A stretch of 64,000 bases of DNA, from NCBI GenBank assembly GCA_907165065.1, contig OU015523.1, forward strand, positions 25,199,834 through 25,263,833, read 5' to 3'. Numbering within the stretch: the stretch's first letter is position 1; each line of letters begins with the position of its first letter. A program made the position numbers and the translations under genes. This document shows, piece by piece, positions 12,201 to 24,995 of the stretch. Under the pieces are notes generated by a model. The model worked only from the letters and a program-made list of their open reading frames with translations. It searched no databases and was not told where the DNA came from. The stretch is from Caprimulgus europaeus. Its lineage: Eukaryota; Chordata; Aves; Caprimulgiformes; Caprimulgidae.

Positions 12201-14977
12201 GTGTCCAGCCTGTTTGCATTATATTTTTAACACCCCTGTCAGCATAACTTTTGAGCATGTCTTTTTTCAGTGTGGTCATACCCTTTTAACTCTCATATAT
12301 ATCAGAGAGGTTTAAGAGTTGAAAATAAGTAGTTGGCATTAAAAACACAAGGAATGCTACCCTGCTGTAGTCAGAGTATGGTCCTGCTTGCCCAAGACAG
12401 ACCACCTGCACCTCCTACACCACCACCTTCTCCCTGGGCCTGCAGGAAGAAGCTGCAGATCTCAGACTGATGCAGAGGGAGCCTCTTGCACCAAGGGTGC
12501 CCCAGGGGGGACAAGCGGACATCTTGGTTTGGGCTCCGTATCTGGGGACAGTTGCTGACACTCTGAACAGCCATCAGTTCAGTTGAAATTATTACAATCC
12601 TTAGGTTATATTTTAAGACTCTGTGACTGAGACTGGGAAGGCTTTGTAATAGCCATGGCAGAAAGTGCCCTTCATGGTCTCTTCTACATTATGAGCGCAT
12701 AAAAGCAGTACCAGGCCTACAAGTTTTACCTATAAACTCTTAAATCAATTAGTTTAGCTGAATAAGGACAGGCAGGAATGAAGTATTCTGACATTTCTTT
12801 ATTGCAGTGCACCCTATGGGAATCATTCTACTGCTTCCATTTCAGAGACTTCTTCAGTTTAACTTTTCCTGCATCTCAAAGTCACATGCCACCTAGTGAA
12901 CTTAAACCCCATCATAATCTATCTTTTAAAAAATTTGCTTCGCTGTACATACCCCATGGGTCCCTGCTGAGGTACAGTCATAACTGGGCAACTGGGGACA
13001 GTACAGTGTTGTTGCTTGTATGTTTATGTTTCACAACTAAAATAACATAACATAAACATTTTTAAATGTTTGCCTCCTTTACTTTGAAAGGCTACTTCAG
13101 CATAATTTTCTAGCTATTTCTCCTCATAGGCAAATAGTAGCCTTTAAAACACAGCTACTTTTAAGAACAGTTGGCAGCTCATAAGCTATAAAGATATTAC
13201 AGATATACCAAGGTGGTGTGAGAGAGTGATAATTAGGACACAATATGGCACCTTAACTGAACCAAGCAGCAAATAAAAATGTCTGCTTAGACTTGAACTG
13301 GGTCATAGTAACTTCAGGCATCACGGACTCTTGCTCCCCTGGTTGCCAAGCTCCATGGTTAGCCTGGGCAGAGCTGGATCAAGTTCACTGAGAAATATGA
13401 AGAAGGGGTTTGAACATAAGGGGTTTGAACAGCAATTAAACTAAGCCTTTTTTTACTGTACATTGAACCAGATGCGAGTGTGTGTGTGCAGGATTTGATT
13501 TTCAGTAGTTCAAAACAAAGAAAAGATGGGGATAGAGCATATGCCAGAAGCATTAGTGGCACTCTAGCCATTTTTTGTCAGGTATTTCACAATTTTTATC
13601 CTAGGATCACAGGGAGCTTTACAAAGAAGGTCAGAATCATCATTTTGTTAGTCAACTACATGCGTAACATTTTCTTTCTTTGTTCAGCTGTAGGATTCCC
13701 TCAGAATCAAAATCAGAAGTGAGGACCTTTCTTTCACTGTATCGGTCATGCCAGGCCATGTGAGACTGGGACTGGAATACAACTGGCAGGAGAGACAGAG
13801 ACAGCTATATTTAGCAGCAGGCTGTTTTGCTTCAGGCTGGGAATGCATCCTTAGTGCATGGGGCTCTTGAGTAGGACTAGAAAACATGGCTCAGGTGTGA
13901 TCACATCAGGATGCCAGAAACACTTCCAAATTCAAGGTGGGTCATATACTTGTTATACATTTTCATGATATCCTATTTTCTTAATCAGTTTGCATGCATG
14001 GCTATTCCAAATCAAAAAAACCACCCTGATGCTTCTTCATTGCTGAAAGAAGAAATAAAATGGCAGATGATAAAATACAGCATTAATTTGTTGCATTTTT
14101 GCAGCTGAACAATCAGAAAACATGCTTTTCACAGAGTTACGATGCCAGAAGCCTGCAGCATCTTTGGGCATCATATTGGTATGAGATAACATGCATTTTT
14201 CTTCTAGTGTAGACAAGGCTATGAATCAAGCGTATGTTCTAAAGTTTCAGGTTCTAATATTTCAGATCTAAGAACTTGGTAACCATACTTTTAAATGCAG
14301 TTATGGTATGTTCAACATTACTTGCAACTTTCAATCTGTGAGGGTAATTACATGAAGAGCAAATAAACTTATTTATTTCTAACAGCACAGATTAAACCCT
14401 GAGTAATAAAAGCCACATGTGGAGGATCTTACTGAGACTCACACTGAAATCAATGACAATTTTGACAGAGTTACAATAGGGGAGACAGTGGGGAAGGTTA
14501 CAAAAACTTGACAAAGCAAAGAGCCCTCATATTGTTTTAGATATGCAGATGTCTGTAAAATAATAAAAGCTATTCATAATGTACTGTAAATATAGCATGG
14601 AGTGATTTAACTAACACTTATGGCCAGCTGCTTTTTCCCTTTTTTTTTACCTGCAGAAAACCAATGGAAAGCAACATTGGTCACCTTAGCTCGGAGACAA
14701 TGGTTCATTTTCCCAAGAGCAGCACATTACTTGCTTGAATCTGTTAATTATTCAGCTTTCACTCCAACAGTTTATAAGCAATCTCTTGTGACTCTCTTAC
14801 AATCAAAATTCAATCAGTTGTGCTGGATCCCATTACTAAAACTACTTGGTTGAACATTCATGGCCACAGAGAGTTGAATGCAGGATCAAGGCATACACTG
14901 CTTGGTCCAGACTGGATGCATATCCTCAGGGACTCTTTGTGCTTTATGTGTTTGATAAGTGTAATTCTTTGACTTTT
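9202..14977. other. Unassigned DNA with short purine and CA/GT runs
   Basis: No gene or recognised interspersed repeat. There is a short G/A-rich run around 11086-11118, a somewhat GC-richer patch at 12370-12560 without CpG clustering, and a short GT run near 13478. Nothing here supports a feature of its own. Confidence 0.45.
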
Positions 14978-15007
14978 AAATGATATTTATGAATTCAAAT
15001 ATCATTT
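14978..15007. repeat. 11-bp inverted repeat, 8-nt spacer
   Basis: The left arm AAATGATATTT (14978-14988) and right arm AAATATCATTT (14997-15007) are perfect reverse complements around an 8-base spacer containing GAATTC. AT-rich DNA yields such arms by chance fairly often. I see no flanking terminal repeat that would make it a transposon end. Confidence 0.7.
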
Positions 15008-16412
15008 TTGTGGATATCTTCTGTAACTGCATACAATTGTAATGCTGCAGTGACTGTTCCCACTTGTAAATCCATTTGCTAGAATCTGGATGTCTGCAAA
15101 CACCTGAATGCAAGTACAGCAAACTTTGTTTTTAAAAGGCATTTTGCCATGTCTTCCATTCAGTAATTTGTTGATGAATAAGTGCTAAAATGTTTGGTAT
15201 CCCATAGTCAGGAAAACTAAAGTGATCAGTCAGTAACTGGCTTGGTGATCTTCACCTACAGTTTTGCATCCCGCTTTTGATTTTGAACTTGCCATCTGAA
15301 AGTGGTGAGTAAATGCCTCCTGCCACTTCTCTTCCTGACATTCCTCTGCTGGGCAAGGCTCCAGGTCTGCACCACACTCAGATGAGTGCACTGCTGTTAT
15401 GCAAGGAAGGGTCTCAGCTGTTAGGGAAAAGCTGATTCCTACAAATGTGGGTGATGCAAGGGAAGGAAGGAAGACAGGAGCCATATCTCCAAAGATACCA
15501 CATCATTAAAAACATCTAAAAGCTATATTAACCAATTCAGGAGTGATGAACTCCATTCTTACTTCCATTTTCTATATCATGTTTCCTTTCTCTCACTTCA
15601 AAATTAACCAAATTAGACTTAAAACAGTAAATCTTCAAAATGATCTTCCTCCGGTTTGATTAATGCAAGTTCCTTCCTCCTGCTGCTAGGAATCCTCATT
15701 GTCTTTTGAGGGAATAGAGAATAATATTTTATTGAAGATTTTTATTCTCCATATAATAGATTATAAAAAACATCATATAATTTTTACATCACTGATATTA
15801 CTGCTTTGTGTTCACAGTTGAATTGACAAGAAGCAGGAGCTTATAGGTTTAATAGTGTAAGGTGCAATGTACATTTCCAGGCATATAAAAGCATAATAGA
15901 AACAACAGTAAATTGTAATGGTGGATGTAGAAACAACACATAGGCAAGACTGGATAAAGCACACTCCTCTAAGTGGGACAAGTTATTATCTCTAGGCATT
16001 CAGATTAGTCATACCCATGACTGCTGTGTGAGAGACCTGACCAGAGCATCTCCAGAAAATTGTCCATGGCTACCAGGTCAATGGTGTTACAAATGCCAGG
16101 GGGAGTCACTTGGGGTATCTCTGTGGGTCCTGGTACTTTGCCCCATAGTAGTCCAGAACCAACCACAATGGGAATCCTGTTCTCTCAGCTGGAGCATCAG
16201 CACAATTAGAAGTAATTTTAATAATTTGATTTTCATTTGCTTTCTTAACTGTTTACTCATTGTGCTGCTTTATGTGTGAGAGATATCACAGGCTGAGGGC
16301 AGAGAGATGAAGAGAAGGGCACTTACCCTGTGTGACCTTCCCTTTGAGAGGGTTGGTTTTCCCCCTTGACTGACTTCTAGATTGTAGAGTTGTAGAATAA
16401 AGAAATTTTTCT
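15008..16412. other. Unassigned AT-rich DNA
   Basis: No gene or recognised repeat. A small GGAA run lies near 15460. The patch 16020-16200 is less AT-rich, but I cannot assign it to a family. Confidence 0.45.
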
Positions 16413-16940
16413 TTAGGCCACGCGTGACTTCCACACATATTTACCAATGCCTGAATATATATTTTTAAAAGCACACTGTGGTAAAATCTGATTTTGACCC
16501 TTTTTTCCTGTGATTGTTGTGAAAGTTGTTAAGCTAAAAAAATTGATATTTTTGAACATGGATGATGCCATGAACTTTATTACTAGCAAGTATCTGTTCC
16601 ATGATACATAAACAAAGCATCTCAGTTTCCTATGCAGCCATGCTAACCATACCTTGAAAGTTGCAGCCATATCAGATAGAAAGACAAATGGAGAAGACAG
16701 CCTAGAAAAGGTAACATGGATGAGAGAAGATGCAGAAGACGATTTATGATGACAAATACTTCCTGTAAAACAAAGGCTGCTCAAAAAGGCTATTTCTACT
16801 CTTGTGTTCATCTCACAAACCCTTAACAGCCTATCACTTTCACTCTTAAAGACTTGAATGAAGTCAGGAAGAGAAAGAGAGAACATAGGTCTCTTCACCT
16901 GTGTGTGTGTTTTGCCCAGGACTGCAGGTCCTACTACCAA
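16413..16940 (-). other. 175-codon open frame, probably chance
   Basis: A minus-strand frame of 175 codons. The frame opens with a TTG codon, so the usable ATG lies further in. It has no recognised domain, and its amino-acid mix (Ser/Phe/Leu rich) is what AT-rich noncoding DNA gives. No exon borders or polyadenylation arrangement support it. Confidence 0.12.
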
Positions 16941-19046
16941 TTAGAGCCCATAGGTGGCTGCTGTAAGAGAAAAGCAGAGCAATAGGAAACCATAATAGCA
17001 CAGGGGTAAGGAAGGGCAGTAAGGGAAAGAAAGAAAAGTGAAAGAAATTACTTCTGAGGAGACCTTAGAGGAACAGCAAGAGGGTGGTTAGCATTGCTTT
17101 TCCTATGTACCACTTTTGGTGCAGTGAATAAAATAGTAATACCTACTTAGCAATTTCTTTTTCTTGCTAAGGAGACTAAATCTCTAAACAGTCAAATTAT
17201 TTATTTAGCAAAGAGACAGAGATTTGCACAGACTTGACATTAAGCAACTAATCTTTATTTTTCATTATGACCATAGGTAGATTTTTTTCTAGCCTACAGT
17301 TTGGCCTTGCATAGGCTAGATAGCTGTGTGAGTATCTGCTGGTGCCATAACTTCCGCCACAGTGATTCGGAAAGAAGAAGGAATACAGAAAAAACAACAC
17401 AATGCTGCAGCCTCAGTACTGAGTCTTTTCTTCCCTGCTTCTACTCATCACCCTTCTGTTGTATTCACATTAAGTCATAAAAGAACACAGCATCTGATAC
17501 TCACTTATGCCACTGTCATGCAGAAAACTAAGCCTTAAAACACACTCATTGGTTGAACATGGTATGATACCACAAGTAATAATTATGATACTAATTTCAG
17601 AAAAGATCACACAGCAAGCACTAGCCTACAGCAACAAAGCATTTCATTTCCCAGTATCATTTTTTTTTGGTCCAAGTTATACAAAATGACCTAAATGAAA
17701 AGCTCTTGATGAAAGAAAAAGTAAAACAAGAACCCTAAACAATTCAAACAGAACATATGAGCTATTTAAAGGCTGGAAAAAAAATCCAAAGCAAATGGTA
17801 CCATGCTGAGCAATATGAAACCAGGTTGTTTTGTACTTTAAATGGCGCTGAACTGATCCTTCCATTTGCTTGTTCTGGGTTTGCAAATTGCCTTAGCTGC
17901 TTGTGGAGTCACATTGGGGTTGTCAATCCCTCTTCATAAATTCTTTTATTATCATTTATGGCATTTGATTTGATTATTCAGTCTCTCTCTTTTTTTCTTT
18001 TTTTCTCTGTTTATTGGATTGGGAATGGGAGGAACATTTCTTCATCATTTTTCACATGGGACAAAGATATTTCATCTTGCCCAGATGGCTAGAACATGAA
18101 CATTTCTGAATATGAGGTGCAGATATAGTGAATAAAAAACTACAACCTAAATAGTTCTGATGAGTGATTTATAGATTTTATCAGCAACTCCTGCAAGCCA
18201 ACTGGCATTCACTTAAAGTTTGTCTTTTTAGGAAACTGAATTGGAAGCTTCAAATCAGCTTTCAGTTCTGCTTTTAAGTACTTGTTACCTGTAAATTTAA
18301 AATCAATCCTTCTTTTTCTCAAGCACTGCTGAGTATGCATGATAAGGGTATAAGGCAAAATATTATGTTTTTTTCCTTGGAACCATGCCACTTGAGAAGT
18401 GCTAATGGCAGAACTTGAAAAGAAAGTTTACATTTTCAACATGGCCTCATTTGTAGGATGGAACAACTGAAAAACAGAACAGCTGATTTTCACTGTAGTG
18501 TTATTGGACCAGCATGAGATATTCTACTTGAAGGGAAGAAGAGTTTTGTCTGAGATCAAGCTTTATCTGTGAGCTAACAATGATTTATTAAGCTCTTATT
18601 AAAGATTGCTCGTCCTGTCTGTATCCAGTGCCTACTGACTTGCTGAAGTTGTTTAAGGAGCATTTCAGGTTCAAGTAAAATTTATTAGCAGATAGCATAA
18701 GTTCATACAATTCTTTTTCACAAGTTTGATGATCCTATCATATGTGATCAGCAAAGCCCTTTTCCAAGATATAGAAAAGGAAAAACAGAATTATGGTGAC
18801 AACCTGACCCAGCTGAAGAAAAAATGAGTAATCAGACAAAAAAACTAATTTTCTCCAACTGCTTTCATATTTTTATCTGTGTTGTGGTGGCCTTGTATAG
18901 TTTTGCTTTGGTTAACAGTCCCAGTTTTGAGGCTATCTTAAAAATAATGTGAGCAAAAATAGGAAACAAAGTAAGTCCTTTTGCATAAGGAAACTTCCTT
19001 CATTACTCCTATTAAATAAATACCTAGAAATGCTGTCTTTATCTTT
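16941..19046. other. Unassigned AT-rich DNA
   Basis: No gene or recognised repeat. A T/C-rich patch lies at 17985-18010. Confidence 0.45.
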
Positions 19047-19070
19047 CCAAAGCTTTTTAAAAAGCTTTGG
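19047..19070. repeat. Perfect 24-bp palindrome
   Basis: A 24-base exact palindrome with no spacer; each half is CCAAAGCTTTTT. Beyond it the bases pair as one T.G wobble and two T-A pairs, so a transcript could fold a slightly longer hairpin with almost no loop. It lies 61 bp upstream of the CR1 at 19131, but there is no visible link to that insertion. Confidence 0.9.
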
Positions 19071-19130
19071 GAACTTTAGACTTTCAGTCATGTAAATTAG
19101 TAATAGGCACTCACAAGCACTCATTACCTA

Positions 19131-19500
19131 GAGAAGGCTCTGGGAAGACCTTATAGCAGCCTTACAGTACCTAAAGAGGGCCTATAGGAAGGCTGGGGAG
19201 GGACTTTTTACAAGGGCAGGTAGTGACAGAACAAGGGGAAATGGCTTTAAGCTGGAAGAGGGGACATTTAGATTAGATATTAGGAAGAAATTCTTCACTG
19301 TGAGGGTGGTGAGACACTGGAACAGGTTGCCCAGAGAAGCTGTGGATGCCCCCTCCCTGGAACTGTTCAAGGCCAGGCTGGATGAGGCTTTGAGCAACCT
19401 GGTCTAGTGGAAGGTGCCCCTGCTGATGGCAGGGGGATTGGAACTAGATGATCTTCAAGGTCCCTTCTAACCTGTCATACCATTCTTTGATTCTATGATT
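19131..19500 (+). mobile_element. CR1 LINE 3' end, 5'-truncated
   Basis: About 370 bp matching the last part of avian CR1: the end of ORF2, where the frame encodes the TLTVR-HW-RLPREAV-type segment in degraded form, then the 3' UTR and the terminal TTCTTTGATTCTATGATT tail. It is plus-strand with its 3' end at 19500. The missing 5' part is the usual result of incomplete reverse transcription in this family. I see no clear target-site duplication, as expected for CR1. Open frames on its minus strand are shadows of the repeat. Confidence 0.93.
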
Positions 19501-22500
19501 TACTGATCTGGTTTGCTGTCTTGGAAGGTTTGCTGCTGCTGGGGGCTCTGATCCGGGATGTTGTTGAGGCTTGCCTGTTGCTATTACGTAGTGCTAATCC
19601 ATATGGACACAACTGATACTGCTGATGGAGATCTGGAGTCAAGAGTTACTACACAACTCTGGGGGCTGATCAATTGGTCAGTGGGTTCGTAGGTCCATTC
19701 AGGCCTTTTTATGATTTCCAGTATCTCTCCACACTAGACCTTTGAGGGAATGGGTGGACATCATCGGCTTGAAACTCCACATCACCCCTATACCCATTTG
19801 AATCTTACTTTCTTCATTTAATGGAAGTGAATCACACAGAGGAGAGGACACTGGAACTATAAGAACATAACAACGTCGCACATGCATTCTTCCTTCTCTT
19901 CTGAACAGATCTGTGTATTTAATTGCAGTGGATTGTTAAAGAATGCCACTTTGCGAGAGCAGGCTGTGTTTGGCTGCAAGCTGTGAGCAAAAAGGGTGAA
20001 TCCACCCAAACCACCACATGCATGTCAAAACCCTCCAAAATGGGTTGAGAAAAACACAGGAATGAAAAGTCAGCATCTGGATCAAGTTCATAATATTGAT
20101 ATTCCCTACCATAGTAGAGAGAACTAAGAGTGCCAAATTTTATAGTTTTGTACATAATTTGCTTTTAGTTTGCTCTTTGTGAACATTTTGGGGAGGCAAA
20201 TACTCCCACAGAACAAATTACCAAGTTTTTTTGTGCTAGCTAGCATAGACACGTTTTTATTTTTTCCCTTCTACCTCACTTTCTCTTCACTTCCATAGCA
20301 AAATAAGAAAAAGAAAAGAGGCATGGCAGAACAAGCAAGAAGAAATGATAGAGAAGCAACATCCTCCTTCCAAATTTCAAAAAGTGACTGGTTGCTATCT
20401 GTAATGCAGGATGTATGTACAGCCCCATTTAGAGAAAACTAGAGCCTATAAGAACCTTGATCCCAAACTAAAATGTGAGTATGCCTTTGTCGTGCGTCAT
20501 TTCACAGGTGGAGTCCAGTGAAAATCTAATACTTCATGTTCCTGTTTCACATTCACATAAATACTCTGCTCCTTTGCTTTTCACCATCATTATGCAATTC
20601 CTCATAAAAAAGCAACAACAAAATTTCCTGATGCTGAAAAAAAGGAGGCGCTTGGATAAGACCAGTTCTTTATATTTAAAACCACATTAACTGCTACTTG
20701 CAGAAACACTATGGGAGATTGTTAATCCATCCTTGCTTTATAATGCTAGAGAGAGTTTCCTGCAGGAAAAGTATCTCCTGGAAAAAGTGTGCAATGCCAT
20801 AAATAGCTATGGTAGATTTAGACATCCAGTAGTGATATACAGAGGCACTTCTGAAAAATCAAATAATACTTGTGATACTGTCCTACTGCAAGACTAGCGC
20901 CTGGCTTTTGCCACTAGCACAGTGCATATACTACTACAAATATATGCTGCGACGATTTCTTATTGTCTATAAAATAATTTTTTAGATAAAAATTAAGAGA
21001 CAGACCAGTGAATTGTGACATGGCTGTGACACCACTGACTGTCTCCAAAAGCTCTAGTTATGCCTAGTTATGAAAAGTCTTTGATTATCTCGACATATTT
21101 CTGCACTTTATTATATTGCAGTGCTAACACAGTAATTTAAAAAATCCGTATTACAATGCTGGTAAAAAGGGATAGGTTTTGAATAGAGTTTGATGGACTA
21201 TTTATTACAGACAAATCCACATACAGCTAAAAATGAGATCATAACATCTAATTCTGTTCATTCAAGTATTTAGATTCAGTTTTGTATTCTGGAGCTGTAT
21301 TCATAAGTATTTTTCTTCATGTTCTTTTGTCTGTATTTTTCTTTAATGACTGGTAAAAAAGTCATAGGAAGGAGCCTTCAAATAATAATATCAATTTTCC
21401 TTTAGCAGAAGTAATAACTTGCACATCTGAAACATTTTCAATACCTTAACCCAAGCCAATACACGTAAGACCTCTTAAGAAAATACTGAAGAAGCCACAG
21501 TGAAATAGTAGTGTGGACAACTAGATATTAATCATTATTCTCTCTTCCCTCTGTTCAAGTGATATTTTGAGGAGGTTTATGAGAATTCAGTGCAATTACC
21601 TTCTGGACTGGTTATCAATCAATAGGCATTGCAATGCCCTCTTTCTATAGCCTTCTGAAGTACTCCTCTTTCCAGTCCCCTCAGATACATCTCTCACTAA
21701 AGGAAAAAAAAATTAAAAATCCTATGTTTAGTTCATCTTGCCTGCATAAGACCAACATGCACCAAAGCAAAACCCCCTCCATCACTAAAGCTTTGTATTG
21801 CCAAATATCTCACTGTCTTTTTGTCTTCTGAACAGGCAAATGAAGCCCAATATCCAGCTCTAAGAAACACCTTATTTCAGTCTTGCTAATTCCATGTATT
21901 CCAAGTTATGAATTTGTACATTCCTATGGCCACATGCCCTTCTTGCCTTCAAAAGGAAAATGTTATTATTTTAGGTATATAAGTAACTTTCTGGGTTTTC
22001 TGTTTCCCTTTACATGTTGAAATGCGGTCTTAGTTTTCAGTTTCCAACTAGACTTACGAGGTTTGGAAGTTTTTATTTTTAGAAATGAGATTCTCATATC
22101 CACATGATCTGGGAGGTATGATATCAAAGCAAAAAGTAAAGCCACAAAACTCAGTAAAATTGGTGGAGTCAGTGCTGTCAATCAAACAGCAGATATTCTT
22201 ACAAAATTAAATCATGTAGTCTCATAAATGCAGTGAGGTGAACCAAAAAAGTGCTCTATAAATCTCTGGTGTTTCTAGTAATAATGTATCTGGTCTGATT
22301 GCACTGTTAAGTGTTGCAGAACCCTTTGTGAAAATGAAGAGAGTTAAAGGAAAGGCTGCTATACAGGAATACCTAGGGAAGGTAAAACAATGGACTCCAC
22401 AAGGAGTCTAATACCTACCCTATGTTTGTAACTGCAGAAAAGGCCTCAGTCTTGCCCTGTGACAGTCCTGATTTACCTGAGAGAACGAAGATCCAAGTGA

Positions 22501-23012
22501 TCTGTTAAAAATCGGCTCTGTGGAAAAGAGGAGGCTGTAGGTATAATCCAGAAAACTTGCAGATGTTTTGCCTGGGGAGACAGTGTTTGGAGGCAGAGGT
22601 GGGGCAAGGCAAACCTGCCTCAACTGTTGCTATGGAGTTCAGCTTAGGAAAAATAAATTATTAACCTTGGTCTTTCACTTTGTGCTGATTTTATTGTGCT
22701 TTGTTTGAGGAGGCTGTCTATACCACCTAGCTAGTTGCCAGAGCTCCAAAGGGAGGACCTGCAGCTGAGGCTGTGGCTGCAGGCGGGGAGGGAGGAAGAA
22801 AATACCCAGCCTTGGATTGGACAGTGATGGGAGAGGCAGTTCAAGGCCTTCAGACAACAAAGATAAAGGGATGCAGTCTTGTGACTGGAGGATTGTGTTT
22901 GATAACACTCAAGGAGCAACATGCAACAACTACTGCACTTCCCCTGTTACCAGATATTCAAAACTTTTGCAGATTACAATGTTTAATTTCCTTTCAAATA
23001 TGAAATTGCCCG
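19501..23012. other. Unassigned DNA between CR1 and LTR
   Basis: No gene or confident repeat. The last 350 bp (about 22660-23000) is less AT-rich and contains a G/A-rich patch near 22785, but I cannot place it in a family. Candidate target bases TTGCC (23006-23010) lie just before the LTR. Confidence 0.45.
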
Positions 23013-23990
23013 TGTTGGGTTTGTGTGTGTGTGGGGAGGTGTTTTAGGTAGTGGGGGAAAAGGCTACCCTGTGAGAAGCTTCGCGAAACTCCCCTGGCTC
23101 CAAGGTGTACCCCTCCCCAGTCCAGGCTGAGCCAATTAGCAACAGAAAAACACCTCTGCAAATCCATGTTTGTGAGGGAAAGGACTGTCTTAAAAAGAAG
23201 AAGGTGGATAGAACCTGGAGGAGAGACCATTGACCTGAACAAAGAGAGAGCTTTGTTGCCAGGTGGAAGAAGGCAGACAGAAAACCTCAGACACCGAGTT
23301 CAACTGCATGGAATAGAAGGTAAAGGAGGTCCCTGCAGCCCATGGTAGCTTAATGGCGGAGCAGATACCCTGCATGTAGGCCATGAAGGACTCCATGCTG
23401 GAGCAGAACATCGAGCCAGAGGGCAGGTGTGAATGAACTGACCCTAGAGATGATCAATGCCAGAGCGGGGGTGGACCCTCAGAATCAGGGGGGGAGGAGG
23501 TGCGCTGGACTGGAGGCCCATCTACAGCCCATGGATGTCCCCATGCCAGGGCCAGGAGCGGAGCCTGAAGAGGTCCGTGACTCCATGGGAAGCTCGTGTT
23601 GGAACATTTTGTTCTTGGACTTCCATGCCGCGAAGAGCAGCAGAGGTGAACTGATTGAACCCCCACTCCCTGTTCCCTGTGCAGCTATGGGAGAAAAAGG
23701 AAGAGAAATCAGGAGCAAAGGAATTTAAGTCCAGGAAGAAGGGAGGGGTGGGGGGATGGTGTCTTAAAGATGTGGTTGTTATGTCTCACTGTGCTACTTG
23801 GATGACTGGTGACAAATTAAATTGATTTTTCTTCCCCAAGTTGAGTCTGTTTTGCCTGTGACCATAACTGGTGAGTGAGCTATCCCTGTCCTTCATTCCT
23901 AATCCCGTGTCCTCTTTGTTGCAATTCCCTTCCCATCTCACCAGGTGAGTGCAGGACCTCATGGTCCTAGCTGTGGGTGAAACCACCACA
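23013..23990 (+). mobile_element. Decayed solo LTR, ERVL-like avian family
   Basis: About 978 bp beginning TGTTGGG and ending ACCACCACA, so it has TG...CA termini. It shares family blocks with the minus-strand LTR at the window's right end: the block CCCCAAG-TGAGTCTGTTTTGCC (23834 onward) before the 3' end, and U3 segments around 23325-23410 built from units ending in GGAGCAG. The polyadenylation hexamer expected ahead of the AAATTAAATT segment is mutated (ACAAATTAAATT near 23813), so the copy looks inactive. TTGCC occurs at 23006-23010 and 23991-23995. If it is the 5-bp target duplication, two bases (23011-23012) remain unexplained. No gag or pol sequence lies nearby, so this is a solo LTR. 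Confidence 0.72.
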
Positions 23991-24284
23991 TTGCCAAACT
24001 CATTTTGTTGATGCTCAGGAAAAAAAGAGAAAAGGCCTGGAAAAGTTGTTCTTCAATGTGAATTTAATAAAATGTTTCTTTACCCTTCAGGTAGTCTAAA
24101 TGGAGTCTCCTCCACAAGGCAACCTGTAGCCAGCAGAGCCTGGCAAGCATAGATGCAGAGACTCCATGAAGTTCAACATAGACATAAGTGACCTTGAAAG
24201 AAATGAACAGTGACATGACAATAATCACCAAGGATATAAAAATCAACTTCAAGGCAGTTAAAGAGCAGCAGAGGAATCTCATAG
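23991..24284. other. Spacer, possibly part of old LINE
   Basis: No confident assignment. It may include the more diverged upstream part of the old CR1-like element that is recognisable from about 24285. Confidence 0.4.
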
Positions 24285-24700
24285 CAGGGTGATTTAAAAA
24301 TATGGCAGATGACACTCAAGATAAATAAAGTGAAGTACATGTAAAGTGAAATAACTCCAACAATATATACACAATGATAGGTCCTCAAGAAGAAATAGCC
24401 ATTTCATGGAGACCTTATAGATCATACAGTTGATTCTCTAGATATGTCTAATTGCTGCAAAATTGACCAAAACATGAACACTATGTCAGAAAATTTTAGG
24501 AAAGAGAGAATAAAACCAGAGGACACTGCTATGCTGCTGTTCACATTGTTGGGGAGAGGAAGTGCCGTTTCGGGCAGAGGTGGCTGGAGGATGATAGGAC
24601 AAAAGTCTATAAACTCACAGGTGATACTGGCAAAGTGAATATGGAATTTTAAAAAAGTCACAAGAAGAGCGAGGGAGCACCAGTGAAATTACAATGTAAT
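24285..24700 (+). mobile_element. Ancient CR1-like LINE ORF2 remnant
   Basis: The plus strand shows a worn reverse-transcriptase end. GCAGATGACACT at 24305-24316 fits an A-D-D-T catalytic box. It is followed by ORF2 tail segments (AATAAAGTGAAG..., TTTTAGGAAAGAGAGAATAA, GATAGGACAAAAGTCTATAA, ACAAGAAGAG...CACCAG) in the same order as in deep reptile/bird CR1 lineages. The frame is broken many times and at least one internal stretch is missing between the AGGAAAG and TCTATAA blocks. It is clearly older than the CR1 copies at 19131, 51088 and 52291. A short homologous copy lies at 26300-26405. Family is assigned by pattern recall, not by alignment. Confidence 0.6.
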
Positions 24701-24906
24701 TACCAAATAATTTCTAAAAATAATCAGTGATCTTGATACATAACCCAATATAGATACTTTTCTGGTCTGCAGCTTTCCCATACTTGAAGCTTACCAACCA
24801 ACTACAGAAAAATAGCCCTGCAAGACAGGAAGACATCTCTCTCCCTGCAGGCATAGATGTCCACCTGGCTTTAAATTCAGCATCATCACCAGAGGTTTGG
24901 CAAGTA

Positions 24907-24912
24907 ATCCAG
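24907..24912. repeat. Left target-site duplication ATCCAG
   Basis: ATCCAG directly abuts the TG end of the LTR and is repeated exactly at 25305-25310. Confidence 0.92.
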
Positions 24913-24967
24913 TGTGGCGGATGAAACGACCAACACTGAGATGTATTCAGGCATCAGGCCTCAGCAC

Positions 24968-24973
24968 TTTATT
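24968..24973 (-). terminator. LTR polyadenylation signal AATAAA
   Basis: The minus-strand AATAAA lies only about 16 bp downstream of the TATA box. A start site about 25-30 bp after the TATA would fall past the hexamer, so the signal would be in U3 and R would be very short. Confidence 0.75.
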
Positions 24974-24988
24974 AAAGCTTTGCACTGC

Positions 24989-24995
24989 TTATATA
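24989..24995 (-). promoter_or_regulatory. LTR TATA box
   Basis: Minus-strand TATATAA within GATATATAAG, placed upstream of the polyadenylation signal as expected for the U3 core promoter of this LTR. Confidence 0.8.

Noticed and set aside
19182..19397. 71-codon minus-strand frame
   Set aside because: Antisense shadow of the CR1 at 19131-19500; the same shadow occurs at 51177-51392 in the nested CR1.
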